Positions 43,532 to 55,160 of a DNA stretch of 64,000 nt are shown here, piece by piece (position 1 is the stretch's first letter; each line of letters begins with the position of its first letter). The stretch comes from Hordeum vulgare subsp. vulgare (lineage: Eukaryota > Streptophyta > Magnoliopsida > Poales > Poaceae), in contig NC_058524.1 in assembly GCF_904849725.1 (NCBI RefSeq), positions 513,158,263 through 513,222,262 of the forward strand, given 5' to 3'. The translations under genes were made by a program, and so were the position numbers. The notes under the pieces are model-generated. The model worked only from the letters and a program-made list of their open reading frames with translations, made no database searches and was not told where the DNA came from.

Positions 43532-45315
43532 TGTTGGGGAACGTTGCATGGGAAAAACAAATTCCTACGCACACGAAGACCTATCATGGTGATGATCATC
43601 TACGAGAGGGAGATCGGATCCACATACCCTTGTAGATCGCTAAGCGGAAGTGTTAATAAACGTGGTTGATGTAGTGGTACGTCTTCACAATCTGTCCCAC
43701 GAACCGTTCCACGAACCGTCTTGCGATCCGTCCCGATCAAGTGCCGAACGGGCGGCACCTCCGTGTTCCGCACACGTACAGCTCCATGACGATCTCCGCC
43801 TTCTTGATCCAGCAAGAGGGCCGGGGAAGTAGATGAGTTCTCCGGCAGCGTGACGGCGCGCCGATGATGGTGATGATCTATTCCTGCAGGGCTCCGCCCG
43901 AGCTCCGCAGAAAACCGATCTAGAGGAAGAACTACGATCTAGAGGAGAGGGGAGCACGTGGCAAAGTTGTGTCTCAAAAAGCCCTAAACCTCTAGTATAT
44001 ATAGGAGGAGGGAGGAGGCAGCCTTGTCGCCACAAGGGAATCTCCCTTGGGTCGGCCGAAGTGGAGGAGGGAGGAGTCCTCCTTCAATCCCACTTGGATT
44101 AGGACTCCTTCCTTAATTTCCCACCTCTTTTGGATTTTCCACTTTTTCCTCATGGGCTTTCCTTGGATGACTTTGTCAAACCATTATGCCTTATTTTGCA
44201 TCCAATAAGCCCACGTGGACCCCTTGGGGGCATGGTGGGCCCACCTAGTGCCCCCCCCGGAACCCATTCGTCACTCCCGGTACACTGCGGGCAATGCCCG
44301 AAAACCTTCCGGAATCCAAATACCAACTTCCTATATATAAATCTTCGTTCCCGGACCATTCCGGAACTCCTCGTGATGTCCGGTATCTCATAAGGGACTC
44401 CAAAAAAACTTCGGTCACCAACACATATAACTCAACTATATCGAAACGTCACCGAACCTTAAGTGTGCAGTCCTTGTGGGTTCGAGAACTATGCAGACAT
44501 GACCTGAGACACTCTTCGATCAATAACCAATAACGGGACCTGGATGTCCATATTGGCTCCCACATATTCTACGAAGATCTCTATCGGTTGAACCTCTATG
44601 TCAAGGATTCAGTTAATCACATATACTATTCCCTTTGTTCTTCGGTATGTTACTTGCCCGAGATTCGATCGTCGGTATCATTATACCTAGTGCAATCTCG
44701 TTACCGGCAAGTCTCTTTACTCATTCCGTAATACAAGATCCTGTAACTAACTCCTTAGTCAAGTTACTTGCAAGGCTTGTTGTGATGTAGTATTACCGAG
44801 TGGGCCCCGAGATACCTCTCCGTCACACGAAGTGACAAATCCCAGTCTTGATCCATGTCAACCCAAGAGAGACCTTTGGAGATACCTCTAGAGCACCTTT
44901 ATAGTCACCTAGTTACGCTGCAACGTTTGATAACCCACAAGGTATTCCTCCGGTGTCCGGGAGTTGCATGATCTCCTGGTCATAGGAACAGATACATTGA
45001 CATTCAGAAAACTGACACGATCATATGATACGTTTATAGTTTGGGTCTTGTCCATCATATCATTCTCCTAATGATGTGATCCCATTATCCCATTATATAG
45101 TTTGGGTCTTGTCTATGGTTAGGATACCTTAACCATCTTTGATCAACGAGCCAGTCAACTAGAGGCTTACTAGGGACAGTGTTTTGTCTATGTATCCACA
45201 CATGTATTTGTGTTTCCAATCAATACAATTATAGCATGGATAATAAACGATTATCTTGAACAAAGAAATATGATAATAACTAATTTATTATTGCCTCTAG
45301 GGAATATTTCCAACA
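43532..45315 (-). mobile_element. Copia 3' LTR, BARE/WIS/Angela type, minus strand
   Basis: 1784 bp. On the plus strand it starts TGTTGGGGAACGTTGCAT and ends GGAATATTTCCAACA, so on the minus strand it has the same start and end as the LTR at 2190-3874. The polypurine tract (minus strand AAGTGGGAGAC, 45,316-45,326) lies immediately to the right, so this is the 3' LTR. It has intact TG...CA ends. Confidence 0.88.
43996..44003 (-). promoter_or_regulatory. TATA box of the Copia LTR
   Basis: TATATATA with the context CCTCC-TATATATA on the minus strand, the place where BARE-type LTRs carry their TATA box, about 460 bp before the LTR's 3' end. Confidence 0.5.
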
Positions 45316-48300
45316 GTCTCCCACTTGCACTAGAGTCAATAATCTAGTTCACATCACTATGTAATTGTAATGAATCTAACACCCATACAGTTCTGGGGTT
45401 CGATCATGTATTGCTTGTGAGAGAGGTTTTAGGCAAAGGTTCTGAACCTATCACATCCGTGGATGTTTTACAAATGTTTATGTCATCCTATAGATGCTGC
45501 TACTACGTGCTATTTGGAAATATTCCAAATGGCTGCTCTACTATACGAATCTGGTTCACTACTCAGAGTTATTCGGATTAGTGTCAAAGGTTGCATCGAC
45601 GTAACCCTTTACGACGAACTCTTTAATCACCTCCATAATCGAGAAAAATTCCTTAGTACATTAGTTACTAAGGATAACTTTGACTGTTGTTCAGTGATTC
45701 AATCATGGATCACTTTTTGTACCCCTTGACAGACTCATGGCCAGGCACACATCAGGTGCGGTACACAGCTAGGCATACTTTAGAGCCTACGACTAAGGCA
45801 TAGGGGACGACCTTCATCCTTTCTCGTTCTGCTGTCGTGGTCTGGCTTTGAGTCTTACTCAAATTCACACCTTACAACACAGCCAAGAACTCCTTCTTTG
45901 CCGATCTATTTTTAACTCCTTCAAAAACTTGTCACTCCATGCATTTCGTTGAAAGTTCTTATTAAGCGTCTTGATCTATCGCCATAGATCTTGATGCACA
46001 ATGTTCAAGTAGCTTATTCCAGGTTTTACCCTTGAAAAACTCCTTTCAAACAACCCTTTATGCTTTCCAGAAATTCTACATTACTTCTGATCAACAATTT
46101 GTCAACAACATATACTTATCAGAAATTCTATAGTGCTCCCACTCACTTCTTTGGAAATACAAGTTTCTCATAAACCTTGTATAAACCCGAAATCTTTGAT
46201 CATCTCATCAAAGCGTATATTCCAATTCCGAGATGCTTGCACTAGTCAATAGAAGGATCGCTGGAGTTTGCATACTTGTTAGCATCCTTAGGATCGACAA
46301 AACCTTCTGGTTGTATCACATACAACCTTTCCTCAAGGAAACCGTCGAGGAAACAATGTTTTGACATCCTATGTGCAATATTTCATAAATAATGCAGCAA
46401 CGGCTAACATAATTCCAACAGACTTTTAGCATCGCTATGAGTGAGAAAGTCACATCATAGTCAACTCTTTGAACTTTGTCGGAAACATCTTTGCGACAAG
46501 TTGAGCTTTTCTTAATAGTGACTTTCACCATCATTGTTTGTATTCCTTTAAAATATCCATCTGTACTTAATAGACTTACGATCATCAAGTAGTTCTTCCG
46601 AAGTCTACACTTTGTTTTCATACATGGATCCTCTCTCGGATTTCATAGGCTCCAGCCATTTGCCGGAATCCGGGCCCACCATCGCTTCTCCATAGCTCGT
46701 AGGTTCATTGTTGTTCAATAACAAGACCTCCAAGACAGGGTTACCGTACTACTCTGTAGCAGTACGCGAACATGTCGACCTACGAGGTTTTTAGTAACTT
46801 GATTCGAAACTTAATGATCACTATCATCAGTTTCCACTTCAATTGGCATAGGCGCCACATGAACAACTTCATGCGCCCTGCTACACACTGGTTGAAGTGG
46901 CGGTTCAGTAACCTCATCAAGTTCCACCACCCTCCCACTCAATTCTTTCGAGAGAAACCTTTCCTCGAGAAAGCACCCGTTTCTAGAAACAAACACTTTG
47001 CTTCCGGACCTGAGATAGGAGATGTACCCAACTGTTTTGGATATCATATGAAGATGCATTTATCCGCTTTGGGTTCGACCTTATCATACTGAAAGTTCTT
47101 CACATAAGCATCACAGCCCCAAACTTTTAAGAAACGACAGCTTAGATTTCTCCAAACCATAGTTCATACGGTGTCATCTCAACGGAAATGTGTGGTGCCC
47201 TATTTAAAGTGAATGTGGTTGTCTCTAACGCATTACCCATAAACGATAGTGGTAATTCGATAAGAGACATCATAGTATGCACCATATCAAATAGGGCGCG
47301 ACTATGACGTTCGGACACACCATCACACTATGGTGTTCTAGGTGGCATGAATTGCGAAACAATTTCCACATTGTCTTAACTGTGTAACAAAACTCGCAAC
47401 TCAGGTATTCATCTCTATGATCATATCGTAGACAGTTTATCCTCTTGTCACAACAATCTTCACTCTGAAATAGCTCTGAACTTTTCAATATTTCAGACTT
47501 GTGATTCATCAAGTAAATACTCTTGTATCTACTCAAATTGTCAGTGAAGTAAGAACATAACGATATCCACTGTGTGCCTCATCACTCATTGGACTGCACA
47601 CATCAAAAATATATTACTTCCAACATGTTACTTTCTTGTTCCATCTCACTGGAAAACGAGGCCTTCAGTCATCTTGCCCATGTGGTATGATTTCCATGTC
47701 TCAAGTGATTCAAAATCAAGTGAGTCCAAACGATCCATTTGCATGGAGTTTCTTCATGCGTTTATACCAGTAGGCATGGTTTGCATGTCTCAAATGTTTC
47801 AAAAATGAGTGAGTACAAAGATCCATCAGCATGGAGCTTCTTCATGCATTTTATATCAACATGACTCAAGTGGCAGTGCCACAAATAAGTGGTACCATCA
47901 TTACCACTTTGTATCTTTTGGCATCAATATTATGAACATGTGTAGCACTACGATCGAGATTCAATAAACCAATGAAGGTAATTATTCAAGTAAATAGAAT
48001 AACCATTATTCTCTTTCAATGAATAATCGTATTGCAATAAACATGATCCAATCATGTTCATTCTCAATGCAAACATTAAATAATAATTATTTAGGTTTAA
48101 CACCAATCCCGATGGTAGAGGGAGCGTGCAATGTTTGATCACATCAACCTTAGAATTACTACCAACACACATCGTCTCCTCACCCTTGCTAGTATCCTTT
48201 TAATCCGTAGCTATAACTTCGAGTTACTAACACTCAGCAACTGAACCGGTATCAAATACCCTGGTGCTACTAGGAATACTAGTAAGGTACACATCAATAT

Positions 48301-48544
48301 GAGGTATATCCAATATACTTTAGTCGACTTAGCCAACCTTCTCATCTACCAAGTATCTAGGGTAGTTCCGCCTCAGTGACCGTTCCCCTCATAACAGAAG
48401 CACTTAGTCTCGGGTTTGGGTTCTACCCAGGGTTTCTTCATTAGAGCAACAACTGGTTTGTCGTTTCATGAAGTATCCCTTCTAGACCTTGCCCTTCTTG
48501 AAACTAGTGGTTGTACTAACCATCACCAATTGATGCTCCTTCTT
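45316..48544 (-). pseudogene. Copia gag-pol remnant, minus strand, cut by a Gypsy insertion
   Basis: Same family as 3888-7305. Reading from 48,544 leftward: zinc knuckle trace (CFCYEGNGH, near 48,363-48,412), protease/pre-integrase (LPLPSGLVLNLNNYYL, 48,100-48,172), the duplicated 89-bp pre-integrase unit (about 47,674-47,853), and an integrase trace (INCLRYDHRDEYLS, near 47,430). Then an integrase tail (SGSKVFVSRNGCFLEERF, near 47,000) and reverse transcriptase (VDYDVTFSLIAMLK, near 46,440), then a long decayed 3' part to the purine tract. Stops and frameshifts throughout. Gag and the 5' LTR would be beyond the Gypsy insertion that starts at 48,545. Confidence 0.78.
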
Positions 48545-49593
48545 TGTCGGGGGGATAACCCCGGGGTAGGCTCAATGAGCCTGCTCCTTTATCTTCGGCC
48601 CCAAAGGAATGACCAAGAACCATTTCGCAAGGCTCAAGTCCTCTGGCCGGCTAGGCCACACCTACCGGCTAGGGGGCGAGACGGCCAACTCTCTGGCCGA
48701 CCAGGCAACACCTGCCGGCTAGAGGCAAGACGGCTACCTCTTCCTGGCCGCCTAGGCCAAGCCGGCCACCTAGGAGCGAGGGGGCCGTGCCCGAGCCGGT
48801 TAGCCAAACGGGCTAGCCGACCGGGGATCTCAAGTAACATCAGATCGTAGGTTATGATGAGACCCTACGATTAAAGGTGGCTACGTGTCAGCAAAGGTAC
48901 TGGATTGCAGTGCATGGCAGGTACCAGCGTCGGTGGCCACGTCGCTGACCTACCCCGGCATAGTGCGGCCGTCAAACTCCCACTCCATTACTGCACTCGA
49001 CATGGGAACAGTGGAGGCGGCTGTACCGTCTGCCCATGACGAATCTCGCTGGACGACTCCAGACGTACCGTGCGTGTCCTGTGACAACCTTACGCGAGAG
49101 CTCCATTGGCTAGCCGGCGGGTCTCACAGCTAGACGGGACCTCGCAGCCGGCGGGCCCCTCAAGCGACAAGACAAGACCCTTGTGGGCCCCCTGGCCAGC
49201 CGGCGAGGCTACCAGCCGGGCCCCCTCTTGTACCCTTTATCCATATTGTAGGCCGGTGGGTTCGTCTATAAAACCCCCCTGTCCCCCTACATGCAGAGGG
49301 TCGGTCAACAGATTACACACACCTTCACCAACCACATAGGAGAGGCAGAGACGAGCCGGCTGACCCCCTCTTCCTCCTCCGCAATACAACTCCAGGACCA
49401 ACCTTGTAATCCCATCCATATACATCATACACTCCGGCAGGACTAGGGGTATTCTCTCTACGGAGAGCCCTGAACCTGGGTACATCGTGCGTTCTATGCT
49501 TGTACCAACCTCGTCCCCAGCGCCCTCTGTTGCCACTTCGGTTCTCTCTAACTTTAGCCTACCTATGGCATATGTTGTGAGTATTCACCGACA
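48545..49593 (+). mobile_element. 5' LTR of the Tat-type Gypsy
   Basis: 1049 bp, TGTCGGGGGGATAACCCC ... GTATTCACCGACA. Short degenerate repeats with CTGGCCGxCTAGGC and CCGGCTAG occupy 48,635-48,830. The primer site follows after two bases. Confidence 0.85.
49267..49273 (+). promoter_or_regulatory. TATA box in the Gypsy 5' LTR
   Basis: TATAAAA, preceded by GTTCGTC and followed by CCCCCC, about 325 bp before the LTR end. The transcription start should lie roughly 30 bases downstream. Confidence 0.55.
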
Positions 49594-49595
49594 TT

Positions 49596-49612
49596 TGGCG
49601 CCCACCATGGGG
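49596..49612 (+). other. primer binding site of the Tat-type Gypsy
   Basis: TGGCGCCCACCATGGGG starts two bases after the LTR. This tRNA-complementary form is common in plant Gypsy elements. It overlaps the ATG at 49,607 that probably starts gag. Confidence 0.8.
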
Positions 49613-51754
49613 CTGATCGCGACATCGACTGGCTTTACGCATTGGGCGAGGCACCGCACCTACGCCACCGGATACATCGCGTCCGGATCGATCTGCATGC
49701 TTGTGGAGCCTGCTTTTGATGAGGCAACACCAATGATGATCGACGTCCCGGTCCGCCATGCGGATTCGGACGAAGATTCCGATGCCGAGGCGCCTCCTAG
49801 CGTCGTCGTTCCTGCTATGGAGAAGCTCATCATTCTCTTTAGCGACCTGCGTCTGAACGACGGTCCTCGCTACTTCGGCGAGGACTTCGACGTTGAGGCA
49901 GTGTGTGCCAGCTTCAGTAGGCTCTCTATCGCTGAGACGCCTACACATGACGTGTACCCCAGCAATGTACTCGTCTTCAACAGCCCTCCACCATCGGTGG
50001 GGTTCTTCACCCCCTACCATGTGGCCACCATCTCCAACGTCGTGGAGGTGATGGTCATCGGGGCCGGCACCAGCACGGCTCAGGGCAAAGCGTCAGCAGA
50101 CGCTGCTGACCCTGCTGCTGCCGCCGCTGACGCTCTTCAGGCTGCACTAACCGGCCTGAAGACGCTCATCGCCGCCTCCACAAACCCTAACGACACACGT
50201 GCCGCGCTGGAGGAGGCTCGCAGGCAGAACTTGGAGGAAGGCATCGCCGTTGCCTCAGCGAAGCGTCGGATGGAGGCCACGCAGCGCGAGTATAACTCCG
50301 CATACGGCCTCACTCCGGTTTCCGAGGCCCCTAGCCGGCTTGGGTCGGTCCGCGGTCACGCTCCCGGTTCATTGCCGAGATTCTAGGCGGCAAGCAGCCC
50401 GTCTACGAGACCCCTGCAACCAACTTACAGGCGGCACAGGGGGCCATGGAAGAAATGCCGAGCTTGGAGGGCGAGGAGCGCGCCTTCCAGGAGAAACGGG
50501 TCAAGGATCTCCTTGACGCCGCCAACTAGCAGTAGACACGGCTTGACCCCGGTCAAGCCCAGTCAGAGTCTCCGGGACCCAACCCCGGAGCGTCGCAACC
50601 CTAGCGGTCATCACCATGCGGAGGGATCTTCCTCGCATCTCCCCTCCGACCGGAGGGGCGAGGGAAGTCAAGACATGCGCTCCCAGCGCCAGGGCAAGCA
50701 CACTTCGAGCAGGCGTCACGGAGGCGACGAGAGCGACTCGGTGTATGAGGTTCCTTGACCGGGGAGGACCCATGCCATCGGTTCACAAGGTGCCCTTCCG
50801 ACCGCAGCTCGGATTGGCACTCGCGTTCCCCAGGGCGACCAGGACGCCCGCAGGCGTCTCAACGCCCTGGCGCAGTCAGCCCTTATGGAGGAGGACGGAC
50901 CCATCGGTCCGGCCTGCTTCGGCCCCCGGATCCGAGGGGAAACGTTTCCCCGAGGCTTCACCTTGCCTCGGGACACTCCCAAGTACAACGGCACCGCCAA
51001 GCCAGAGGACTGGCTGATCGACTACACCACCGCCGTCGGCATTGCCAGGGGCAACAAGCGCGTAGCAGGCCGCTACATGCCACTCGTGTTGGCCGGCTCG
51101 GCTCGGACTTGGCTCAACAGCCTTCCAGCCGGCAGCGTCAACTCATGGGTGGATTTTGAGGAGGCGTTCGTCCGTAACTTCACTGGCACCTACAAGCGCC
51201 CTGGCCGGCCTCACGAGCTGGCCATGTCCGTCCAGAGGCCCGACAAACCCCCTCGCGACTACGTCATTCACTGGACGGAGCTTCGCAACTCTTGCGAGGG
51301 GGTGCATGAGGTACAGGCCATCCAATACTTCATCGACGGTTGCCGAGACGGCACCCTCCTCAAGCACAAGCTCATGTGCTCCGAGCCCACTTCTCTGGCG
51401 GTGCTCATGGCCAAGGCGGACAAGTACGCCACGGCCGACTCCGCGATGCGGGTCAAGGTGACCTCCTCAGACAAGGCTGCCCCTACGCCGGCTACTTCCA
51501 AGCCGGCTGGAGACAATCGAGGCGGCCAGAACAACAACAAGTGCAAGGCAGATCAGCTACATTCGTGCTCCAACAACAAGTTGGTAGCCAGCATGGAGGG
51601 TGAGGCGTCGGCTTCTCAAGACGGCTCTCAACGGAAGGGGCCCAACAGGGGCAACACGAACTGGTTGCCCAAGCAAACTTTCGAGCAGCTGCTTGACGCC
51701 CCCTGCAAGATACATTCTGGGGCACAGCCTTCTACCCACACCCTTCGACAGTGA
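49607..51754 (+). pseudogene. Gypsy gag (capsid), broken
   Basis: From the ATG at 49,607 a long N-terminal part reads MGLIATSTGFTHWARHR and later an Ala-rich helical region (ADAADPAAAAADALQAALTG). A TAG at 50,384 and a frame change follow; the piece GGKQPVYETPATNLQAAQG is in another frame. A second stop lies at 50,756. The conserved capsid domain is intact in 50,885-51,470: GFTLPRDTPKYNGTAKPEDW, MPLVLAGSARTWLNSLP, FEEAFVRNFTGTYKRPG, LRNSCEGVHEVQAIQYFIDG. A basic, Asn/Lys-rich end lacks a clear zinc knuckle (CKADQLHSC only). The gag builds the virus-like particle. Confidence 0.8.
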
Positions 51755-51973
51755 AGTTTTGCACGACGACTGTCGTAAGGGGAGGGCCTGCGGGTTGCCC
51801 CAGGTGCACAGGCTGCGCCTCAAGCCCCGGCTCCTGGTCCTACTCCGGCTCCATCGTCTCCGCCTCGCGACGACGGCCGCCTCCATGACGACTACCCCCA
51901 TCAAGACGGAGCCTTCGTCGTCTTCACCAGTGAAGGCGACGACAAGCATAGCCTGCGCCAGCGATGGTGTGAG

Positions 51974-52579
51974 GTGAATGCTACGGTCCCCTCGGTTCCC
52001 CAATACATGCATTGGTCTGACAGACCAATCACAAGGAGCCAGGTAGACCATCCTGCAGTGATGCCCAACCCGGGCTCATACGCGCTCGTCCTCGACCCCA
52101 CCTTCGCCTCCAAGAGGCTCACCTGCTGGTTCTCCCGGGTGCTGGTCGATGGCGGCAGAAGTATCAACATCCTCTACCTTGACACTCTCCGCAAGCTCGG
52201 GCTCAAGGAGACGGACGTCCTGTCGACCAGCACTGTCTTCCACAACATCGTGCCTGGGCAGTCCTGCTCGCCTATCGGCAAAATCCAGCTCGACGTCCTC
52301 TTCGGCGACAATGCTCACTTCCGTCGCGAGTTCATATGGTTCGAGGTAGTGGACCTGAGCAGCCCGTATCACGCGCTGCTGGGCAGACCTGCTCTGGATA
52401 AGTTCATGGCTATCCCGCACTACGCTTACCTCAAGATGAAGATGTCAGGTCCAAAAGGCATCATCAGCATTGCTCGTGACTACAAGAAGTTGCTCGAGTG
52501 CGCACAAGACAGCAGCCGCTTGGCCGACGCCATGGTGATTACTGAGGAGAAGAGACAGATCGACCGGCTCGTGGCCTAG
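51974..52579 (+). pseudogene. Gypsy aspartic protease region
   Basis: Open stretch with the retropepsin-like active-site region RVLVDGGRSINILYLDTLRKLG, where the family usually has DGGSS after the Asp. The partner motif SSPYHALLGRPALDKFM follows. The catalytic Asp is present and the residue after GG is Arg. It ends at TAG 52,577, but the same frame continues into reverse transcriptase, so it belongs to one pol polyprotein. Confidence 0.75.
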
Positions 52580-54095
52580 GCTACCGAGCAGCCGATGATC
52601 CCTTCTCCCCCGTCCCAGTCGGCCGGCGAAGGCTCCTTCAAGCCGGCAAAAGAGACCAAGCAGGTGCCACTCGACCCTGCAAACCCCAAGCAGTGGGTCA
52701 CCATCGGGGCTGAACTCAGCCCCAAATAGGAAGGCGAACTCGTCGACTTCCTCCATGAGAATCGGGACATCTTTGCATGGTCCCCCAAAGACATGCCGGG
52801 TGTTCCGAGGAAGTACACCGAGCACAAACTTCACGTGCGACCGGATGCAAAGTCGGTAAAATAGCCTTTGCACCGCTTCACCAAGGGGAAGCGGCGCACA
52901 ATTGGAGAAGAGATCACCCGGCTCCTTGCAGCCGACTTCATCATGGAGGTTTTCCACCCGGACTGCTTAGCTAATCCAGTCCTAGTGCTGAAGAAGAACA
53001 ATACCTGGCGAATGTATATCGACTATATTAGCTTGGATAAGGCCTGTCCGAAAGACCCTTTCGCGTTGCTGAGGATAGATCAAGTGATCGACTCCACTGC
53101 AGGCTGTGAAATGCTGTCATTTCTGGATGCTTATTCAGGCTACCATCAAATCAAGCTGGATCCAGCTGATCGCCTGAAGACCTCCTTCATCACGCTCTTC
53201 GGGGCCTACGGCTACACCACCATGATGTTCGGTCTGAAGAACGCTGGTGTGATGTTCCTACACTGCATGCAGTAGTGCCTACTGCCACAGATCAACCGAA
53301 ACATCCACGTCTATGTGGATGACATCATCGTCAAGACGAAGCAGCACTTCAGCCTCCTCGACGACTTGCGAGAGACGTTCGCCAACCTGCGCGAGTACAA
53401 GATCCGGCTCAACCTGGAAAAGTGCGTCTTCGGGGTTCCAGGCGGAAAGCTCTTCGAGTTCTTCGTGTCCGCTCGTGGCATCGAGGCGAACCCTGAGAAT
53501 ATCGGCACCATCGAGCGGATGGTGAAGCCGGCTCGGATCCTAGACGTCCAGAAGTTCGCCGGCTGCCTGGCGTCCATTAGCCGGTTCGTCAGCTGGCTCG
53601 GCGATAAGGCCCTTCCACCCTACCAGCTCATGAAGAAGACGATGAAATTCGAGTGCAACGACCAGGCGGACGAAACCTTCCGCGACCTCAAGAGGGTCAT
53701 CTCGAGCCTGCCAATGTTGGCAGCGCCGGCTGAAAGGGAGCCCATACTCACATACATTGCAGCGACCACTCGCGTGGTTAGTGTAGTGCTGGTAGTTCCA
53801 CGCAAGGAGGATGGCAAGGTCCTGTTAGTGCAGCACCTTGTCTACTACCTCAGCAAGGTCTTGTCCGCCTCCAAACAGAACTATCCCCACTACCAAAAAA
53901 TGTGTTATGGTGTTTACCTTGCTGCAAAGAAGTTGAAGCAATACTTCCAAGAGCATGCTATCACCGTCGTGAGCACTGCTCCACTTTCAGAAATCATGGG
54001 TAACCATGATGAAACTGGCAGAATTGCCAAGTGGTCCATCGCCATGGCGGATCACGATATCCGCTACAGCCTCGCACCGCCATCAAATCTCAGGT
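52580..54095 (+). pseudogene. Gypsy reverse transcriptase and RNase H
   Basis: The same reading frame as the protease. RT motifs in order: FIMEVFHPDCLANPVLVLKK, CPKDPFALLRIDQVID, MLSFLDAYSGYHQIKL, TTMMFGLKNAGVMF, and the active site YVDDIIVK at about 53,312-53,335. The RT-linked RNase H region follows (FAGCLASISRFVSWLGD, LPMLAAPAEREPILTYIA, LSASKQNYPHYQKM). Stops are all TAG: 52,727, 52,862 and 53,273, as well as 52,577 before it. The polyprotein therefore cannot be made in one piece. At the end the frame shifts near 54,095. Confidence 0.85.
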
Positions 54096-55160
54096 GGTGG
54101 CTGACTTCCTGGTCGACTGGGCCGAAACCCAGTTTGAGCCACCACCTCCAGACTCCACGCATTGGCGGATGCATTTTGATGGCTCAAAGATGCGGACTGG
54201 TCTAGGAGCCGGCATCGTCTTCACGTCTCCGAAAGGAGACCAACTCAAGTATGTTCTCCTGATCCACTTCGCCGCCTCCAACAACGTCGCTGAGTACGAA
54301 GCGCTCGCTCATGGCCTCCGGCTCGCCAAGGAGATTGACATCTGGTGCCTCATCTCCTTCGGCGACTCAGACCTCGTGGTGCAGCAAGTTTCTGGCGAAT
54401 GGGACGCCAGGGATGCCAACATGGCAAGCTACCGCTTCCTCATCCAGCAGCTCAACGACCCCTTCGAGGGTTGCGAGTTCCACCACGTTCCCAGGGTGGA
54501 CGATGAGGCGGCCGATACAGTGGCCAAGATTGGCTCCATGAGACAGGCTATCCCAGCCGGCGTCTCCCTCGAGCAGCTCCACAAGCCGTCTATCAGGCCG
54601 TGTCCAGAGTCGGCATCGATCTTCGTGTCGGCTGATTCTTTGGTGCAAGCATCGTCGGCTCCACTAGCTACACAGGCTACAGCTCCTGTGCTGGCTACGC
54701 TATATCTACCAACTCCAAATGCGGCACCGACTGATTCTTCGGTGCAAGCGCCGTCGGCTCCACCAGCTACACCGGCTACAGCTCTTATGCCGGCTACGCT
54801 GGCTCTGTCGACTCCAATTGCGGCACTGGCTACAACCACTTCGTCGGCTATGATTACTTCAACGGCTACAACAACAAATCCGGCTCCGCCCTGCCTCGAA
54901 TCCTGTCATCTCGACACCCAGTGGGTGGACGTCATGGAGGTAGACGGCGAGCCAGCTGCCATGACGGCATCAGAAACACCTTGCCTCGAGCCCACGACTA
55001 TTGCTTCATCAAGCGCGGGGGCTGCAGAAGCCCCTGACGGTCAGGTCGAGACGGAGCCAACCCTTGTGTCGGCTCCGTCATGGGCTCAAGCCATCCTGGC
55101 CTTCCTCCTTCATGGCGAACTTCCTCAAGACGAGGCGGAGGCGAGGCAGATCCAGCGCAG
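54096..55160 (+). pseudogene. second RNase H-like domain (aRH) and linker
   Basis: In a shifted frame: VADFLVDWAETQFEP, then the RNase H catalytic residues in FDGSKMRTGLGAG, AEYEALAHGLRLAKE, FGDSDLVVQQVSGEW, and HVPRVDDEAADTVAK, so all four acidic positions are kept. After about 54,590 it passes into an Ala/Thr/Pro/Ser-rich linker with a duplicated segment. Plant Tat elements typically carry this additional RNase H between RT and integrase. A frameshift near 55,160 separates it from integrase. Confidence 0.8.
54633..54830 (+). repeat. 99-bp direct repeat in the RNase H/integrase linker
   Basis: TGATTCTTTGGTGCAAGC (54,633) and TGATTCTTCGGTGCAAGC (54,732) start two units of 99 bp, or 33 residues, rich in Ala, Thr and Pro. 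The length is a multiple of three and keeps the frame. Confidence 0.7.

Noticed and set aside
43078..43669. 185-codon plus-strand frame rich in Arg, His and Thr
   Set aside because: C-rich low-complexity sequence, and the frame runs into the Copia LTR at 43,532.
2190..45315. The two BARE/WIS/Angela LTRs as the two ends of one very large element
   Set aside because: They are in opposite orientation and each has its own interior with overlapping content, so they are two elements.
49487..49606. Gag start at the upstream ATG 49,487
   Set aside because: That ATG lies inside the LTR before the primer site; the ATG at 49,607 is the more natural start.
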